From Streptomyces sp. NBC_00557 (GTDB taxonomy: Bacteria; Actinomycetota; Actinomycetes; Streptomycetales; Streptomycetaceae): a DNA stretch of 64,000 bases. The stretch lies in NCBI RefSeq assembly GCF_036345995.1, contig NZ_CP107796.1, positions 868,001 through 932,000 of the forward strand, given 5' to 3'. Shown here in pieces: positions 49,341 through 57,692 of the stretch (positions within the stretch are counted from its first letter, which is position 1; the number at the start of each line of letters is the position of its first letter). The position numbers and the translations under genes were made by a program. The notes below the pieces were generated by a model. That model saw only the letters and a program-made list of their open reading frames with translations, searched no databases and was not told the origin of the DNA.

Positions 49341-50078
49341 TCAGCGCGGAGTGAGAAGGCAGAACTCGTTGCCCTCCGGGTCGGCCAGAACCGTCCACGA
49401 GATCGCGGACTGGTCGATGCCGGGGTCGGTGGCTCCCAAGGCGCGCAGTCGGGCCGCCTCCGCGGCCAGGTCGTCACCGGGGTAGGGGCAGACGTCGAGG
49501 TGGACGCGGTTCCACACGCTCTTGGTGTCGGGGGTACGGACGAACTCCAGGTAGGGGCCGACGCCTTTGGCGGAGCGCATGGTCGCGTGGTCGTCGGTGA
49601 CCTCGTGCAGCGTCCAGTCCATCGCCTGGCCCCAGAACCGGGCCATCCCCCGTGGGTCGGTGCAGTCGACCACCACCGCGGCGACCGGGCCGGTGTCCTG
49701 GTGGATCGGGCGGGGCTCCAGGACGCAGAACTCGTTGCCCTCCGGGTCGGCCATGACCGTCCAGGGGACATCGCCCTGACCCACGTCGGCGAGCGTCGCG
49801 CCGAGATCCCTCAGGCGCGCGACCAACTCCGCCTGATGGGCGGTCGAGGTGGTGGCCAGATCGAGGTGCACCCGGTTCTTGACCGTCTTGGGTTCCGGGC
49901 GGGCGACGATGTCGATGCAGACGGCCACGGGGTCGGGGTAGGCGAAGCCCACGGGTTCGAGGTTGGTCACGCCGGGTCCCTCGCTGTCGACACCCCAGCC
50001 GAGGGCCTCCGCCCAGAACCGGCCGAGCGCGGCGTCGTCGTGGGCCTTCATGTTGATCTGCACGAGTCTTGTCGCCAT
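49341..50078 (-). CDS. Two-domain VOC-family protein
   Basis: The 245-residue protein is a tandem of two glyoxalase-like domains: LVQINMKAHDDAALGRFWAEALGWGV, NRVHLDLATTSTAHQAELVARLRDLGA and VMADPEGNEFCVLEPR in the first; AVVVDCTDPRGMARFWGQAMDW, NRVHLDVCPYPGDDLAAEAARLRALGA and VLADPEGNEFCLLTP in the second. The repeated DPEGNEFC motif is typical. Members bind or modify small ligands; function unknown. ATG 50078 is the best start. The gap between this gene and the SDR (49088-49340) holds a palindrome GGAACGTTCC at about 49156 but no gene. Confidence 0.9.
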   Translation of the reverse strand: MATRLVQINMKAHDDAALGRFWAEALGWGVDSEGPGVTNLEPVGFAYPDPVAVCIDIVARPEPKTVKNRVHLDLATTSTAHQAELVARLRDLGATLADVGQGDVPWTVMADPEGNEFCVLEPRPIHQDTGPVAAVVVDCTDPRGMARFWGQAMDWTLHEVTDDHATMRSAKGVGPYLEFVRTPDTKSVWNRVHLDVCPYPGDDLAAEAARLRALGATDPGIDQSAISWTVLADPEGNEFCLLTPR

Positions 50079-50102
50079 GCCGCAGATCCTAGAAGTACCC
50101 AC

Positions 50103-50625
50103 CGGTCCGGGCCGCCGTGATCAGACTTGTGCTCGACGCGGTACCCGGTCATGGTCGCCCTCGTCGAGACTGTGCGAGTCCTTGTGGACGAGGCGGGGCC
50201 CGACCACGCGCCGCCTGCACCGGACCGGCCGGGCACGGCGTCCGAACTCAACCGGACGCTCGCAGCGTTTACGGATTCGGCGTGAGAACCCTCCCGCCCG
50301 AAGCCACGGAAACCGAGGCGGGAGAGCTGCTGCACCAGCGCGGCCGGAGGACGGCATCTGTCGCTGGCATGGTGAACGCCCGGCCGCGCTCTGTGCTGGT
50401 GGCGGCGACACCCGCGCAATCCCACCGGAGAACCTCGGGCGTTCGCTTTGCCCGGCCGGCGCATCGGTACCGACCCGGACACGGCATGCCCCTCAGCCTC
50501 GTGGAGCTACGGGGCAACTCCCAGGGCAGCGCGGGGCGTTGCGCGCTCCGAGCCGGCGGAACGCCCGTTCGGTCCCGTCATCGCTTCGGCCGCTGCGGTG
50601 CCGGCGGACCTGAGCGCCGTGTCTG
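50103..50625. other. Region with weak small ORFs between VOC and LysR genes
   Basis: About 520 bases without a convincing gene. A + strand frame at 50151-50285 could encode 44 residues (MVALVETVRVLVDEAGPDHAPP...) with coherent composition but no ribosome site. On the - strand an ATG at 50629 overlaps the LysR stop as ATGA and opens 40 codons (to 50507). Both may be remnants of longer genes; I recognise neither. Confidence 0.4.
50151..50285 (+). CDS. Possible 44-residue protein
   Basis: ATG 50151 to TGA 50285 reads MVALVETVRVLVDEAGPDHAPPAPDRPG and ends LNRTLAAFTDSA, with a helical start. The codons keep a G/C-rich third position. There is no clear ribosome site. It could be a short real gene or the end of a larger broken one. 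No family recognised. Confidence 0.25.
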   Translation: MVALVETVRVLVDEAGPDHAPPAPDRPGTASELNRTLAAFTDSA

Positions 50626-51489
50626 TCATGCCGCCGCCCCGGCTGCCGGAGCCACTGCGAGGGCCGCGCGGACCAGTGCCGCCGTGGCGGTCGAGCGGGA
50701 CTGCTGGGGCCAGGCGATGGACAGGGCGGCCGGGGGCGCGTCCGGAATCCGGCGGTAGACGACGCCCGGGCGGGGGTAGCGGGTGGTGACCGATTCGGGG
50801 AGGAGCGTGACCACCTCGCCGAGTTCGACGAGGGCGAGCAGCTGGGACAGGTCGGCGATGGCGTATCGGGCCACGACCGTGTCCAGGTAGGCGGGCAGTC
50901 CGTCGGCGTGGCCCGGTTCGACGCCGGGCAGGGCGAGGTCGGCGAGGGTGAGGTGGGCGCGGGCGGCGAGGGGGTGGGTGGCCGGGAGGGCCGCGAGGCG
51001 GGGCTCCACGGCCAGCCGCTCGGCGTCCAGGCCCCGGCGGTCGAAGGGCTCGTACACCAGGGCCGCGTCGGCCTCGCCCGCGCGCAGCAGCCGTGTCTGC
51101 TCGCGCCAGCCGGAGAGGCGTACGGTGACGGGCCGGGCCCCCGGCTCGGCGGCATAGCGGGTCAGGAGGGGTTCCAGCAGGCCCGCGTCTCCGTCGGCCT
51201 TGACGGCCAGGACGAGCCTGGGCTCCGGTCCCGCCGCCCGCTGGGCCCGTCGGCAGGCGGCGTGCAGGGCGTCGAGGGCGGCGCGGGCCTCCTCCAGCAG
51301 GACGGTGCCGGACGGGGTGAGGGTGACGTTGTGGGTGCTGCGCTCGAAGAGGGTGATGCCCAGGTCGGCCTCGAGTTTGCGGATGGCGCGGGACAGGGGC
51401 GGGACGGAGATGCCCAGCCGTTCCGCGGCCCGGGTGAAGTTGAGCTCCTCCGCGACGGCGACGAAGTAGCGCAGTGGCCGGGACTCCAT
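50626..51489 (-). CDS. LysR-family transcriptional regulator
   Basis: The 287-residue protein begins with the LysR helix-turn-helix (LRYFVAVAEELNFTRAAERLGISVPPLSRAIRKLEADLGITLFERSTHNVTLTPSG, residues 6-62) and has the two-lobed sensor domain. GGAGGTGCC precedes ATG 51489. The target is unknown. The start is only about 80 bases from the truncated rhaD frame, on the opposite strand, so the LysR gene is the last member of the block that replaced the start of rhaD. The stop overlaps an ATG for a 40-codon frame downstream. Confidence 0.92.
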   Translation of the reverse strand: MESRPLRYFVAVAEELNFTRAAERLGISVPPLSRAIRKLEADLGITLFERSTHNVTLTPSGTVLLEEARAALDALHAACRRAQRAAGPEPRLVLAVKADGDAGLLEPLLTRYAAEPGARPVTVRLSGWREQTRLLRAGEADAALVYEPFDRRGLDAERLAVEPRLAALPATHPLAARAHLTLADLALPGVEPGHADGLPAYLDTVVARYAIADLSQLLALVELGEVVTLLPESVTTRYPRPGVVYRRIPDAPPAALSIAWPQQSRSTATAALVRAALAVAPAAGAAA

Positions 51490-51570
51490 GACCTGGCACC
51501 TCCGTTCGGTGTGTCCCCGAGGGTAACAAGCCGGCTCCGGTCCGCCCTTCCGTGCCGCCTTCCGACATGT

Positions 51571-52938
51571 GAGGGCTACGAGGCCCTTGCCGAGGCCGAG
51601 CGGCGGGAGCGCGCCGCGGCCCTCGCACCGTACGTGCGGGCCCTGGCATCCCAGGACAAGGCACAGGTCGGGCACTTCACCGGCACCGACGTCGTCCTGG
51701 ACTTCCTGGCCCGCGCCGAGCACCCGCGGCTCGCCGCGCTGGGCACGTCCTGCCCGGACCACTTCCTGCGCACGAAGGTACGGCCGCTGGTGCTCGACCT
51801 GCCGCCGGCCGCTCCGCTGGAGCAGGCCGTGGCCCGGCTGAAGGAGCTGCACGCCGCCTACCGCGAGGAGTACGCCGCCTACTACGAGCGGCACGCGACC
51901 CCGGACTCCCCCGCCATGCGCGGCGCCGACCCGGCGATCGTCCTGGTCCCGGGCGTGGGCATGTTCAGCTTCGGCAAGGACGAGCACACGGCACGCGTGG
52001 CCGGCGAGTTCTACGTCAACGCCGTCAACGTCATGCGCGGTGCGGAAGCGGTGTCGGCGTACGCGCCGATCGAGGAGTCGGAGAAGTTCCGCATCGAGTA
52101 CTGGGCGCTGGAGGAGGCCAAGCTGCAGCGGATGCCGAAGCCGACGCCGCTGGCGACCCGGGTGGCTCTGGTCACCGGGGCCGGCAGCGGGATCGGCAGG
52201 GCGATCGCGCGCCGGCTGGCCGCCGAGGGCGCCTGTGTGGTGGTCGCGGACCTCGACGGCGAGAAGGCCTGTGAGGTCGCCGAGGAGCTGGGCGGCCCGG
52301 ACAAGGCGGTCGCGGTGACCGTCGACGTCACCTCCGAGGAGCAGATCGCACAGGCCTTCAAGGCGGCCGTGCTCGCCTTCGGCGGCGTCGACCTCGTGGT
52401 CAACAACGCGGGCATCTCCCTCTCCAAGCCGCTGCTGGAGACGTCGGCACGCGACTGGGACCTGCAGCACGACATCATGGCCCGCGGCTCCTTCCTGGTC
52501 TCACGGGAGGCGGCGCGGGTGATGATCGCCCAGGGGCTGGGCGGTGACATCGTGTACATCGCCTCCAAGAACGCCGTCTTCGCCGGGCCCGACAACATCG
52601 CCTACTCCGCGGCCAAGGCCGACCAGGCCCACCAGGTGCGGCTGCTGGCGGCGGAGTTGGGTGAGCACGGCATCCGGGTCAACGGGGTCAACCCCGACGG
52701 TGTGGTGCGCGGCTCGGGGATCTTCGCGGGCGGCTGGGGCGCGCAGCGGGCGGCGGTGTACGGGGTGCCGGAGGAGAAGCTGGGCGAGTTCTACGCCCAG
52801 CGGACGATCCTGAAGCGGGAGGTGCTTCCCGAGCACGTGGCCAACGCGGTGTTCGCCCTGACGGGCGGCGAACTGACCCACACCACCGGGCTGCACGTCC
52901 CGGTCGACGCCGGCGTCGCGGCCGCCTTCCTGCGGTGA
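51571..52938 (+). pseudogene. rhaD: Rhamnulose-1-phosphate aldolase/lactaldehyde dehydrogenase (rhaD), N-terminally truncated
   Basis: The frame from about 51571 encodes EGYEALAEAERRERAAALAPYVRALASQDK, then the family-typical LRTKVRPLVLDL, the VLVPGVGMFSFGKDEHTARVAGEFYVNAVNVMRGAEAVSAYAPIEESEKFRIEYWALEEAKLQ core and a complete SDR half (LVTGAGSGIGRAIARRLAAEG, NNAGIS, YSAAKADQ). Full-length relatives have about 220 more residues at the start holding the aldolase zinc site; that part is gone and no start codon precedes the remainder. The SDR half, which oxidises lactaldehyde to lactate, is intact in sequence. The stop overlaps the rhaB start as GTGA. Confidence 0.88.
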
Positions 52939-54383
52939 GCGGGCCCGTGCGGTCGTACGCCGCGGTCGATCTCGGCGCCTCCAGCGGGCGGGTGATGGTC
53001 GGCCGGGTGGGCCCGGACTCGCTGGAGCTGAGCGAGGCGCACCGGTTCCCCAACCGGCCGGTGCGGCTCGCGGAGGGACTGCGCTGGGACGTCCTCGCGC
53101 TGTACGGCGGTGTACTGGACGGGCTGCGGGCGGCGGGCCGGGTGGACTCCGTCGGCATCGACAGCTGGGCGGTGGACTACGGCCTGCTGGACGCCGACGG
53201 GGCTCTGCTGGGCAATCCGGTGCACTACCGCGACGCCCGCACCGAGGGGATCGCGGAGAAGGTCTGGGCGAGCGTGCCGGCCGAGGAGCTGTACGCGGCC
53301 ACCGGGCTGCAGTACGCGCCGTTCAACACCCTGTACCAGCTGGTGGCCGCCCGCTCCACCGCCCAGTTCGCCCAGGCCAGGCGGCTGTTGCTCGTCCCGG
53401 ACCTGATCTCGTACTGGCTCACCGGCGAGCAGGGCACCGAGCTGACCAACGCCTCCACCACCCAGCTGATCGATCCCCGGACGCGGACGTGGTCGTACGA
53501 CGTCGCCGGCCGGCTCGGCATCGACCTGGGGCTGTTCGCGCCGCTGCGGCAGCCCGGCGACCCGGCGGGCGTGCTGCGGCCTCAGGTGCTGGAGGAGACC
53601 GGGCCGGCCGGTCCCGTGCCGGTGACGGCGGTGGGTTCGCACGACACCGCTTCGGCGGTGGCGGCCGTCCCGGCCACCGGTGAGCGCTTCGCCTACATCT
53701 GCACCGGCACCTGGTCGCTGGCGGGTCTGGAGCTGACCGCTCCGGTGCTCACCGAGGAGAGCCGGGCCGCGAACTTCACCAACGAGCTGGGGCTCGACGG
53801 CACGGTCCGGTATCTGCGCAACATCATGGGGCTGTGGCTGCTCCAGGAGTGCCAACGGGCTTGGGAAGAGCCGGACTTGGCGGCTCTGCTGCGCGAGGCC
53901 GGCGGGGTGCCGGCGCTGCGCTCGGTGGTGGACGCCGGCGACGAGGCCTTCCTGGCGCCGGGGCGGATGCCGGAGCGGATCGCGGAGGCGTGCCGGGCGT
54001 CGGGGCAGCCGGTCCCGCTGACGCGGGCGGAGGTCACCCGGTGCATCCTGGACTCGCTCGCCCTCGCCCACCGGCGGGCCGTCGAGGACGCACAGCGGCT
54101 CGCCGACCATCCGGTGGACGTGGTGTACGTCGTCGGCGGCGGCACCCGCAACGCGCTGCTGTGCCAGCTGACCGCCGACGCCTGCGGGCTGCCCGTGGTC
54201 GCCGGCGCCACGGAGGCGGCGGCGCTGGGCAACGTCCTGGTCCAGGCCCGCGCCCACGGGCTTGCCGGCGACCTGACCGCGATGCGCGGGCTGCTCGCCC
54301 GCACGCAGCCGCTGACCCGGTACACGCCTCGCGGCGAGGCGGCGCGCTGGCGGGAGGCCGAGGCACGGCTCGCCGCGCGGTGA
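52935..54383 (+). CDS. rhaB: L-rhamnulokinase
   Basis: The 482-residue protein is a FGGY-type kinase: AAVDLGASSGRVMVGRV (phosphate 1, residues 9-24), WAVDYGLLDADGALLGNPVHYRDARTEG, the hexose motif GTGTWSL-like YICTGTWSLAGLE and VVYVVGGGTRNALLCQLTADACGLPVVAGATEAAALGNVLVQA (adenosine site). It phosphorylates L-rhamnulose at C1. GTG 52935 overlaps the rhaD stop, so the two were one operon. The lut genes follow 73 bases later. It is full length even though its partners are damaged. Confidence 0.95.
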   Translation: MSGPVRSYAAVDLGASSGRVMVGRVGPDSLELSEAHRFPNRPVRLAEGLRWDVLALYGGVLDGLRAAGRVDSVGIDSWAVDYGLLDADGALLGNPVHYRDARTEGIAEKVWASVPAEELYAATGLQYAPFNTLYQLVAARSTAQFAQARRLLLVPDLISYWLTGEQGTELTNASTTQLIDPRTRTWSYDVAGRLGIDLGLFAPLRQPGDPAGVLRPQVLEETGPAGPVPVTAVGSHDTASAVAAVPATGERFAYICTGTWSLAGLELTAPVLTEESRAANFTNELGLDGTVRYLRNIMGLWLLQECQRAWEEPDLAALLREAGGVPALRSVVDAGDEAFLAPGRMPERIAEACRASGQPVPLTRAEVTRCILDSLALAHRRAVEDAQRLADHPVDVVYVVGGGTRNALLCQLTADACGLPVVAGATEAAALGNVLVQARAHGLAGDLTAMRGLLARTQPLTRYTPRGEAARWREAEARLAAR

Positions 54384-54456
54384 GTGGCGCCTCTCCCTTC
54401 GGCGGTGTCCGCCGACTACCCTGCACTCGTCCGATGACCGATTCCAAGGAGCCGTG

Positions 54457-55212
54457 ATGCGTGTCGCCCTGTTCCTGACCTGTGTCAACGACACGCTCTA
54501 TCCGGACACCGGCCGTGCCGTGGTGAAACTGCTGACCAGACTGGGTGTCGACGTCGACTTCCCGATGGGCCAGAGCTGCTGCGGGCAGGCGCACTACAAC
54601 ACGGGTTACCGGCACGAGGCCGAGCCGCTGGCCCGGCACTTCTCCGATGTCTTCGGCGGCTACGAGGCGATCGTGACCCCGTCCGGGTCGTGCGGGGCGA
54701 TGGTGCGGGAGCTGTATCCGCGGATGGGCGAGCGGGCGCGCGCGGAGGGGCGCGGGGACTCGCTGGCGCGAACGCTGGCGCCGGTGGTGCCGAAGACGTA
54801 CGAGCTGACGGAGTTCCTGGTGGACGTGCTCGGCGTGACGGACGTCGGGGCCTACTACCCGCACACGGTCACCTATCATCCGACCTGTCACGGGCTGCGC
54901 TCGCTCGGCCTGGGCGACCGGCCCCGGCGGCTGCTGCGGGCGGTGAAGGACCTGGAGCTGGTGGAACTGCCGGGAGCCGAGGAGTGCTGCGGTTTCGGCG
55001 GCACCTTCGCGGTGAAGAACGCGGAGGTGTCGGCGGCGATGGGCGTGGACAAGGTGCGCAACGCCGTCTCGACGGGCGCGGAGGTGCTGTGCGCGGCCGA
55101 CAACTCGTGTCTGATGCACATCGGGGGCACCATGAGCCGGCTGAAGGCGGGCATGCGGCCGGTGCACATCGCGGAGATCCTGGCGAGCACGGAGGAGGAA
55201 CCGGCGGCATGA
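54457..55212 (+). CDS. lutA: L-lactate oxidation Fe-S protein LutA
   Basis: The 251-residue protein has two CCG domains: QSCCGQAHYN (Cys41-42) with SGSCGAM downstream, and EECCGFGGTFAVKN with NSCLMHIGG, plus YHPTCHGLRSLGL between, as in LutA/YkgE. It binds iron-sulphur clusters and is one of three proteins that oxidise L-lactate to pyruvate. ATG 54457 is preferred with AAGGA upstream; GTG 54454 is possible. Its stop overlaps the start of lutB as ATGA. Confidence 0.95.
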   Translation: MRVALFLTCVNDTLYPDTGRAVVKLLTRLGVDVDFPMGQSCCGQAHYNTGYRHEAEPLARHFSDVFGGYEAIVTPSGSCGAMVRELYPRMGERARAEGRGDSLARTLAPVVPKTYELTEFLVDVLGVTDVGAYYPHTVTYHPTCHGLRSLGLGDRPRRLLRAVKDLELVELPGAEECCGFGGTFAVKNAEVSAAMGVDKVRNAVSTGAEVLCAADNSCLMHIGGTMSRLKAGMRPVHIAEILASTEEEPAA

Positions 55213-56687
55213 GCGGAACGTTCGTCGGCATGCCGGCCTTCCCCAAGGCCGCGCACGACGCCGTCCACAACCCCACCCTGCGCGGCAATCTGCGGCACGC
55301 GACGCACACCATACGCGCCAAGCGGGCCCGCGCGGTCGCCGAGCTGGACGACTGGGCGGCGCTGCGCGAGGCGGGCCGCCGGATCAAGGACCACACGCTG
55401 CGCCATCTCGACCGGTATCTGGAGCAGTTGGAGGAGTCGGTCACGGCGGCGGGCGGTACGGTCCACTGGGCGGCGGACGCCGAGGAGGCCAACCGGATCG
55501 TGGCCGGCCTGGTGAAGGCGACCGGCGAGTCGGAGGTCGTCAAGGTCAAGTCGATGGCCACGCAGGAGATCGGGCTGAACGAAGCCCTCGAGGCGGAGGG
55601 CATCCGCGCCTACGAGACCGATCTCGCCGAGCTGATCGTGCAGTTGGGCAAGGACCGGCCCTCGCACATCCTGGTGCCGGCCATCCACCGGAACCGGAGG
55701 GAGATCCGGGACATCTTCCGCTCGGAGATGGGCGAGTGGGGCCGCCCGGCTCCCGAGGGCCTGACCGACGCGCCGGCCGAACTCGCCGAGGCCGCGCGGC
55801 TGCACCTGCGGGAGAAGTTCCTGCGTGCGAAGGTCGGGATCTCCGGCGCCAACTTCATGGTCGCCGAGACCGGCACCCTGGTCGTCGTCGAGTCCGAGGG
55901 CAACGGCCGGATGTGCCTGACCCTGCCGGAGACGCTGATCTCGGTCGTCGGCATCGAGAAGGTGGTGCCGGCCTGGCGGGACCTGGAGGTGTTCCTGCAG
56001 ACCCTGCCCCGCTCCTCCACCGCCGAGCGCATGAACCCGTACACGAGCATGTGGACCGGCACCAGGGACGAGGACGGCCCCCGCGCCTTCCACCTCGTCC
56101 TGCTCGACAACGGCCGCACCGACACCCTCGCCGACACCGTCGGCCGCCAGGCGCTGCGCTGCATCCGCTGCTCGGCCTGCCTGAACGTCTGCCCGGTGTA
56201 CGAGCGGGCGGGCGGCCACGCCTACGGCTCGGTGTACCCGGGTCCGATCGGGGCGATCCTCAGCCCGCAACTGCGGGGCACGGCAAGCGAGATCGACGCC
56301 TCCCTGCCGTACGCGTCGAGTCTGTGCGGTGCCTGCTACGAGGTGTGCCCGGTCGCCATCGACATCCCCGAGGTGCTGGTGCATCTGCGGGAGCGGGTCG
56401 TGCAGGGCGGTCCGGCGGTGCGGCAGGGCAACAAGGTCGTGCTGAAGCCCGCCAAGGGGCACGCGGCCGAGCGGGCGGCCATGCGCGCGGCGCGCTGGGC
56501 CTTCACGCACCCCACGGCCCTGCGCACCGGCCAGCGGCTCGCCTCCCGCACCCGCCGGCTGCATCCCCGTACGCTGCCGGGCCCGGGACGGGCGTGGACC
56601 GGCGCCCGGGACCTGCCGGCCGTGCCGGCGGAGCCCTTCCGGGACTGGTGGCAGCGCACGCGCGGCGGGAAGGACGGCGTCAGGTGA
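55209..56687 (+). CDS. lutB: L-lactate oxidation Fe-S protein LutB
   Basis: The 492-residue protein has the LUD domain (VVKVKSMATQEIGLNEALEAEGIRAYETDLAELIVQLGKDRPSHILVPAIHRNRREIRDIF and GISGANFMVAETGTLVVVESEGNGRMCLTLPE) followed by two [4Fe-4S] sites, CIRCSACLNVCPVY near residue 317 and CGACYEVCPV near residue 373. It is the large subunit of the LutABC system. Overlapping stop and start codons tie it to lutA upstream and lutC downstream. Lactate is exactly what the rhaD dehydrogenase half makes, which explains the linkage. Confidence 0.96.
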   Translation: MSGTFVGMPAFPKAAHDAVHNPTLRGNLRHATHTIRAKRARAVAELDDWAALREAGRRIKDHTLRHLDRYLEQLEESVTAAGGTVHWAADAEEANRIVAGLVKATGESEVVKVKSMATQEIGLNEALEAEGIRAYETDLAELIVQLGKDRPSHILVPAIHRNRREIRDIFRSEMGEWGRPAPEGLTDAPAELAEAARLHLREKFLRAKVGISGANFMVAETGTLVVVESEGNGRMCLTLPETLISVVGIEKVVPAWRDLEVFLQTLPRSSTAERMNPYTSMWTGTRDEDGPRAFHLVLLDNGRTDTLADTVGRQALRCIRCSACLNVCPVYERAGGHAYGSVYPGPIGAILSPQLRGTASEIDASLPYASSLCGACYEVCPVAIDIPEVLVHLRERVVQGGPAVRQGNKVVLKPAKGHAAERAAMRAARWAFTHPTALRTGQRLASRTRRLHPRTLPGPGRAWTGARDLPAVPAEPFRDWWQRTRGGKDGVR

Positions 56688-57325
56688 GCAGCAGGGACAG
56701 GATCCTCGGCCGGGTGCGGCGGGCGCTCGCCGACGTGCCCGCGGACGAGCGGCCGTACGAGGAGGCCGTCGCCCGGGAGTATCTGCGCGAGCACGGGACG
56801 CGGACGACCGGACAGACGGTGGAGTTGCTGGCCGCGAACCTGGCGGACTACCGGGCGATCGTGCACCGCAGCGACGCCGGATCGGTCGCGGACCTCGTCC
56901 GGAGGCTGCTGGCCGACCGCGGCGCGCGGCAGGTGCTGGTGCCGCCCGGGCTGCCGGGACAGTGGCTGGCCGCCGCGGACGTGGCGCGGATCGAGGACCG
57001 TCCGGACAGCACACCGCAGGAACTGGACCGGGTGGACAGCGTGGTGACCGGCTGCGCGATGGCGATCGCGGAGACCGGCACGATCGTCCTGGACGGCTCC
57101 CCCGACCAGGGCCGGCGCCGCATCTCACTCGTCCCGGACCACCACATCTGCGTCGTCCGCGTCCCGGACCAGGTGGTCTCCTCGGTTCCGCAGGCCCTCG
57201 AACGCCTCGATCCCGCCCGCCCGTCGACCTGGATCTCCGGCCCGTCGGCCACCAGCGACATCGAACTGGACCGGGTGGAGGGCGTGCACGGCCCGCGCAC
57301 CCTGGAGGTGATCCTGCTCGGCTGA
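56684..57325 (+). CDS. lutC: L-lactate oxidation protein LutC
   Basis: The 213-residue protein has the LUD-domain end CAMAIAETGTIVLDGSPDQGRRRISLVPDHHICVVRVPDQVVSSVPQALERLDPARPSTWISGPSATSDIELDRVEGVHGPRTLEVILLG, typical of LutC/YkgG. It completes the LutABC complex. GTG 56684 overlaps the lutB stop. The operon rhaB-lutA-lutB-lutC probably ends here, since the following 370 bases hold no clear gene. Confidence 0.95.
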   Translation: MSSRDRILGRVRRALADVPADERPYEEAVAREYLREHGTRTTGQTVELLAANLADYRAIVHRSDAGSVADLVRRLLADRGARQVLVPPGLPGQWLAAADVARIEDRPDSTPQELDRVDSVVTGCAMAIAETGTIVLDGSPDQGRRRISLVPDHHICVVRVPDQVVSSVPQALERLDPARPSTWISGPSATSDIELDRVEGVHGPRTLEVILLG

Positions 57326-57692
57326 CCGAGCGCTCCGTATGCAGCTGTGTCACCGAGCAGGCCCGGAAGGCCCGGTCCATCCCGGCGCGGCGCAGGGCGT
57401 GCCCCCGCCTCGGTCCGCACACCGGTCGGCTGCCGCCCCGTGGTGGACCGCCTCTTCCCCGCCGGAGGAGATCGTGGCGGCCACCGGCGCCTGCGGTCGG
57501 ACGAGCGGTCCGGAAGACCATGGTGGCCTTCGGGCGGTGACGCGCGGGCCCTGCCGTCAACCGAGAAGGCCGAACATCACTCCGATGCTCCATCCAAGTC
57601 ACCCGATCAGGCGATGCCGGCGGGCCCGTACCCGCCGATTCGTCGAGCCTCTGACTCGTAGGCCCTCGGCCCCGGAGGAAAGCGAGAACGGT
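57326..57692. other. Gene-free stretch between lutC and the anchored hydrolase
   Basis: About 370 bases with several overlapping open frames but no ribosome site, no recognisable motif and no strong repeat. Palindromic sequence GACCATGGTGGCC lies near 57517. I see nothing that I can call a gene. The right part (57670-57692) contains the ribosome site of the next gene. Confidence 0.4.

Noticed and set aside
46056..51489. Calling the inserted block a prophage, ICE or defence island
   Set aside because: No integrase, transposase, conjugation, nuclease or phage gene is present; all genes are ordinary enzymes and regulators.
52142..52938. Reading the rhaD remnant as a stand-alone functional SDR
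   Set aside because: The frame is open with continuous aldolase-family sequence upstream and no start codon or ribosome site before the SDR half, so truncation is the better explanation.
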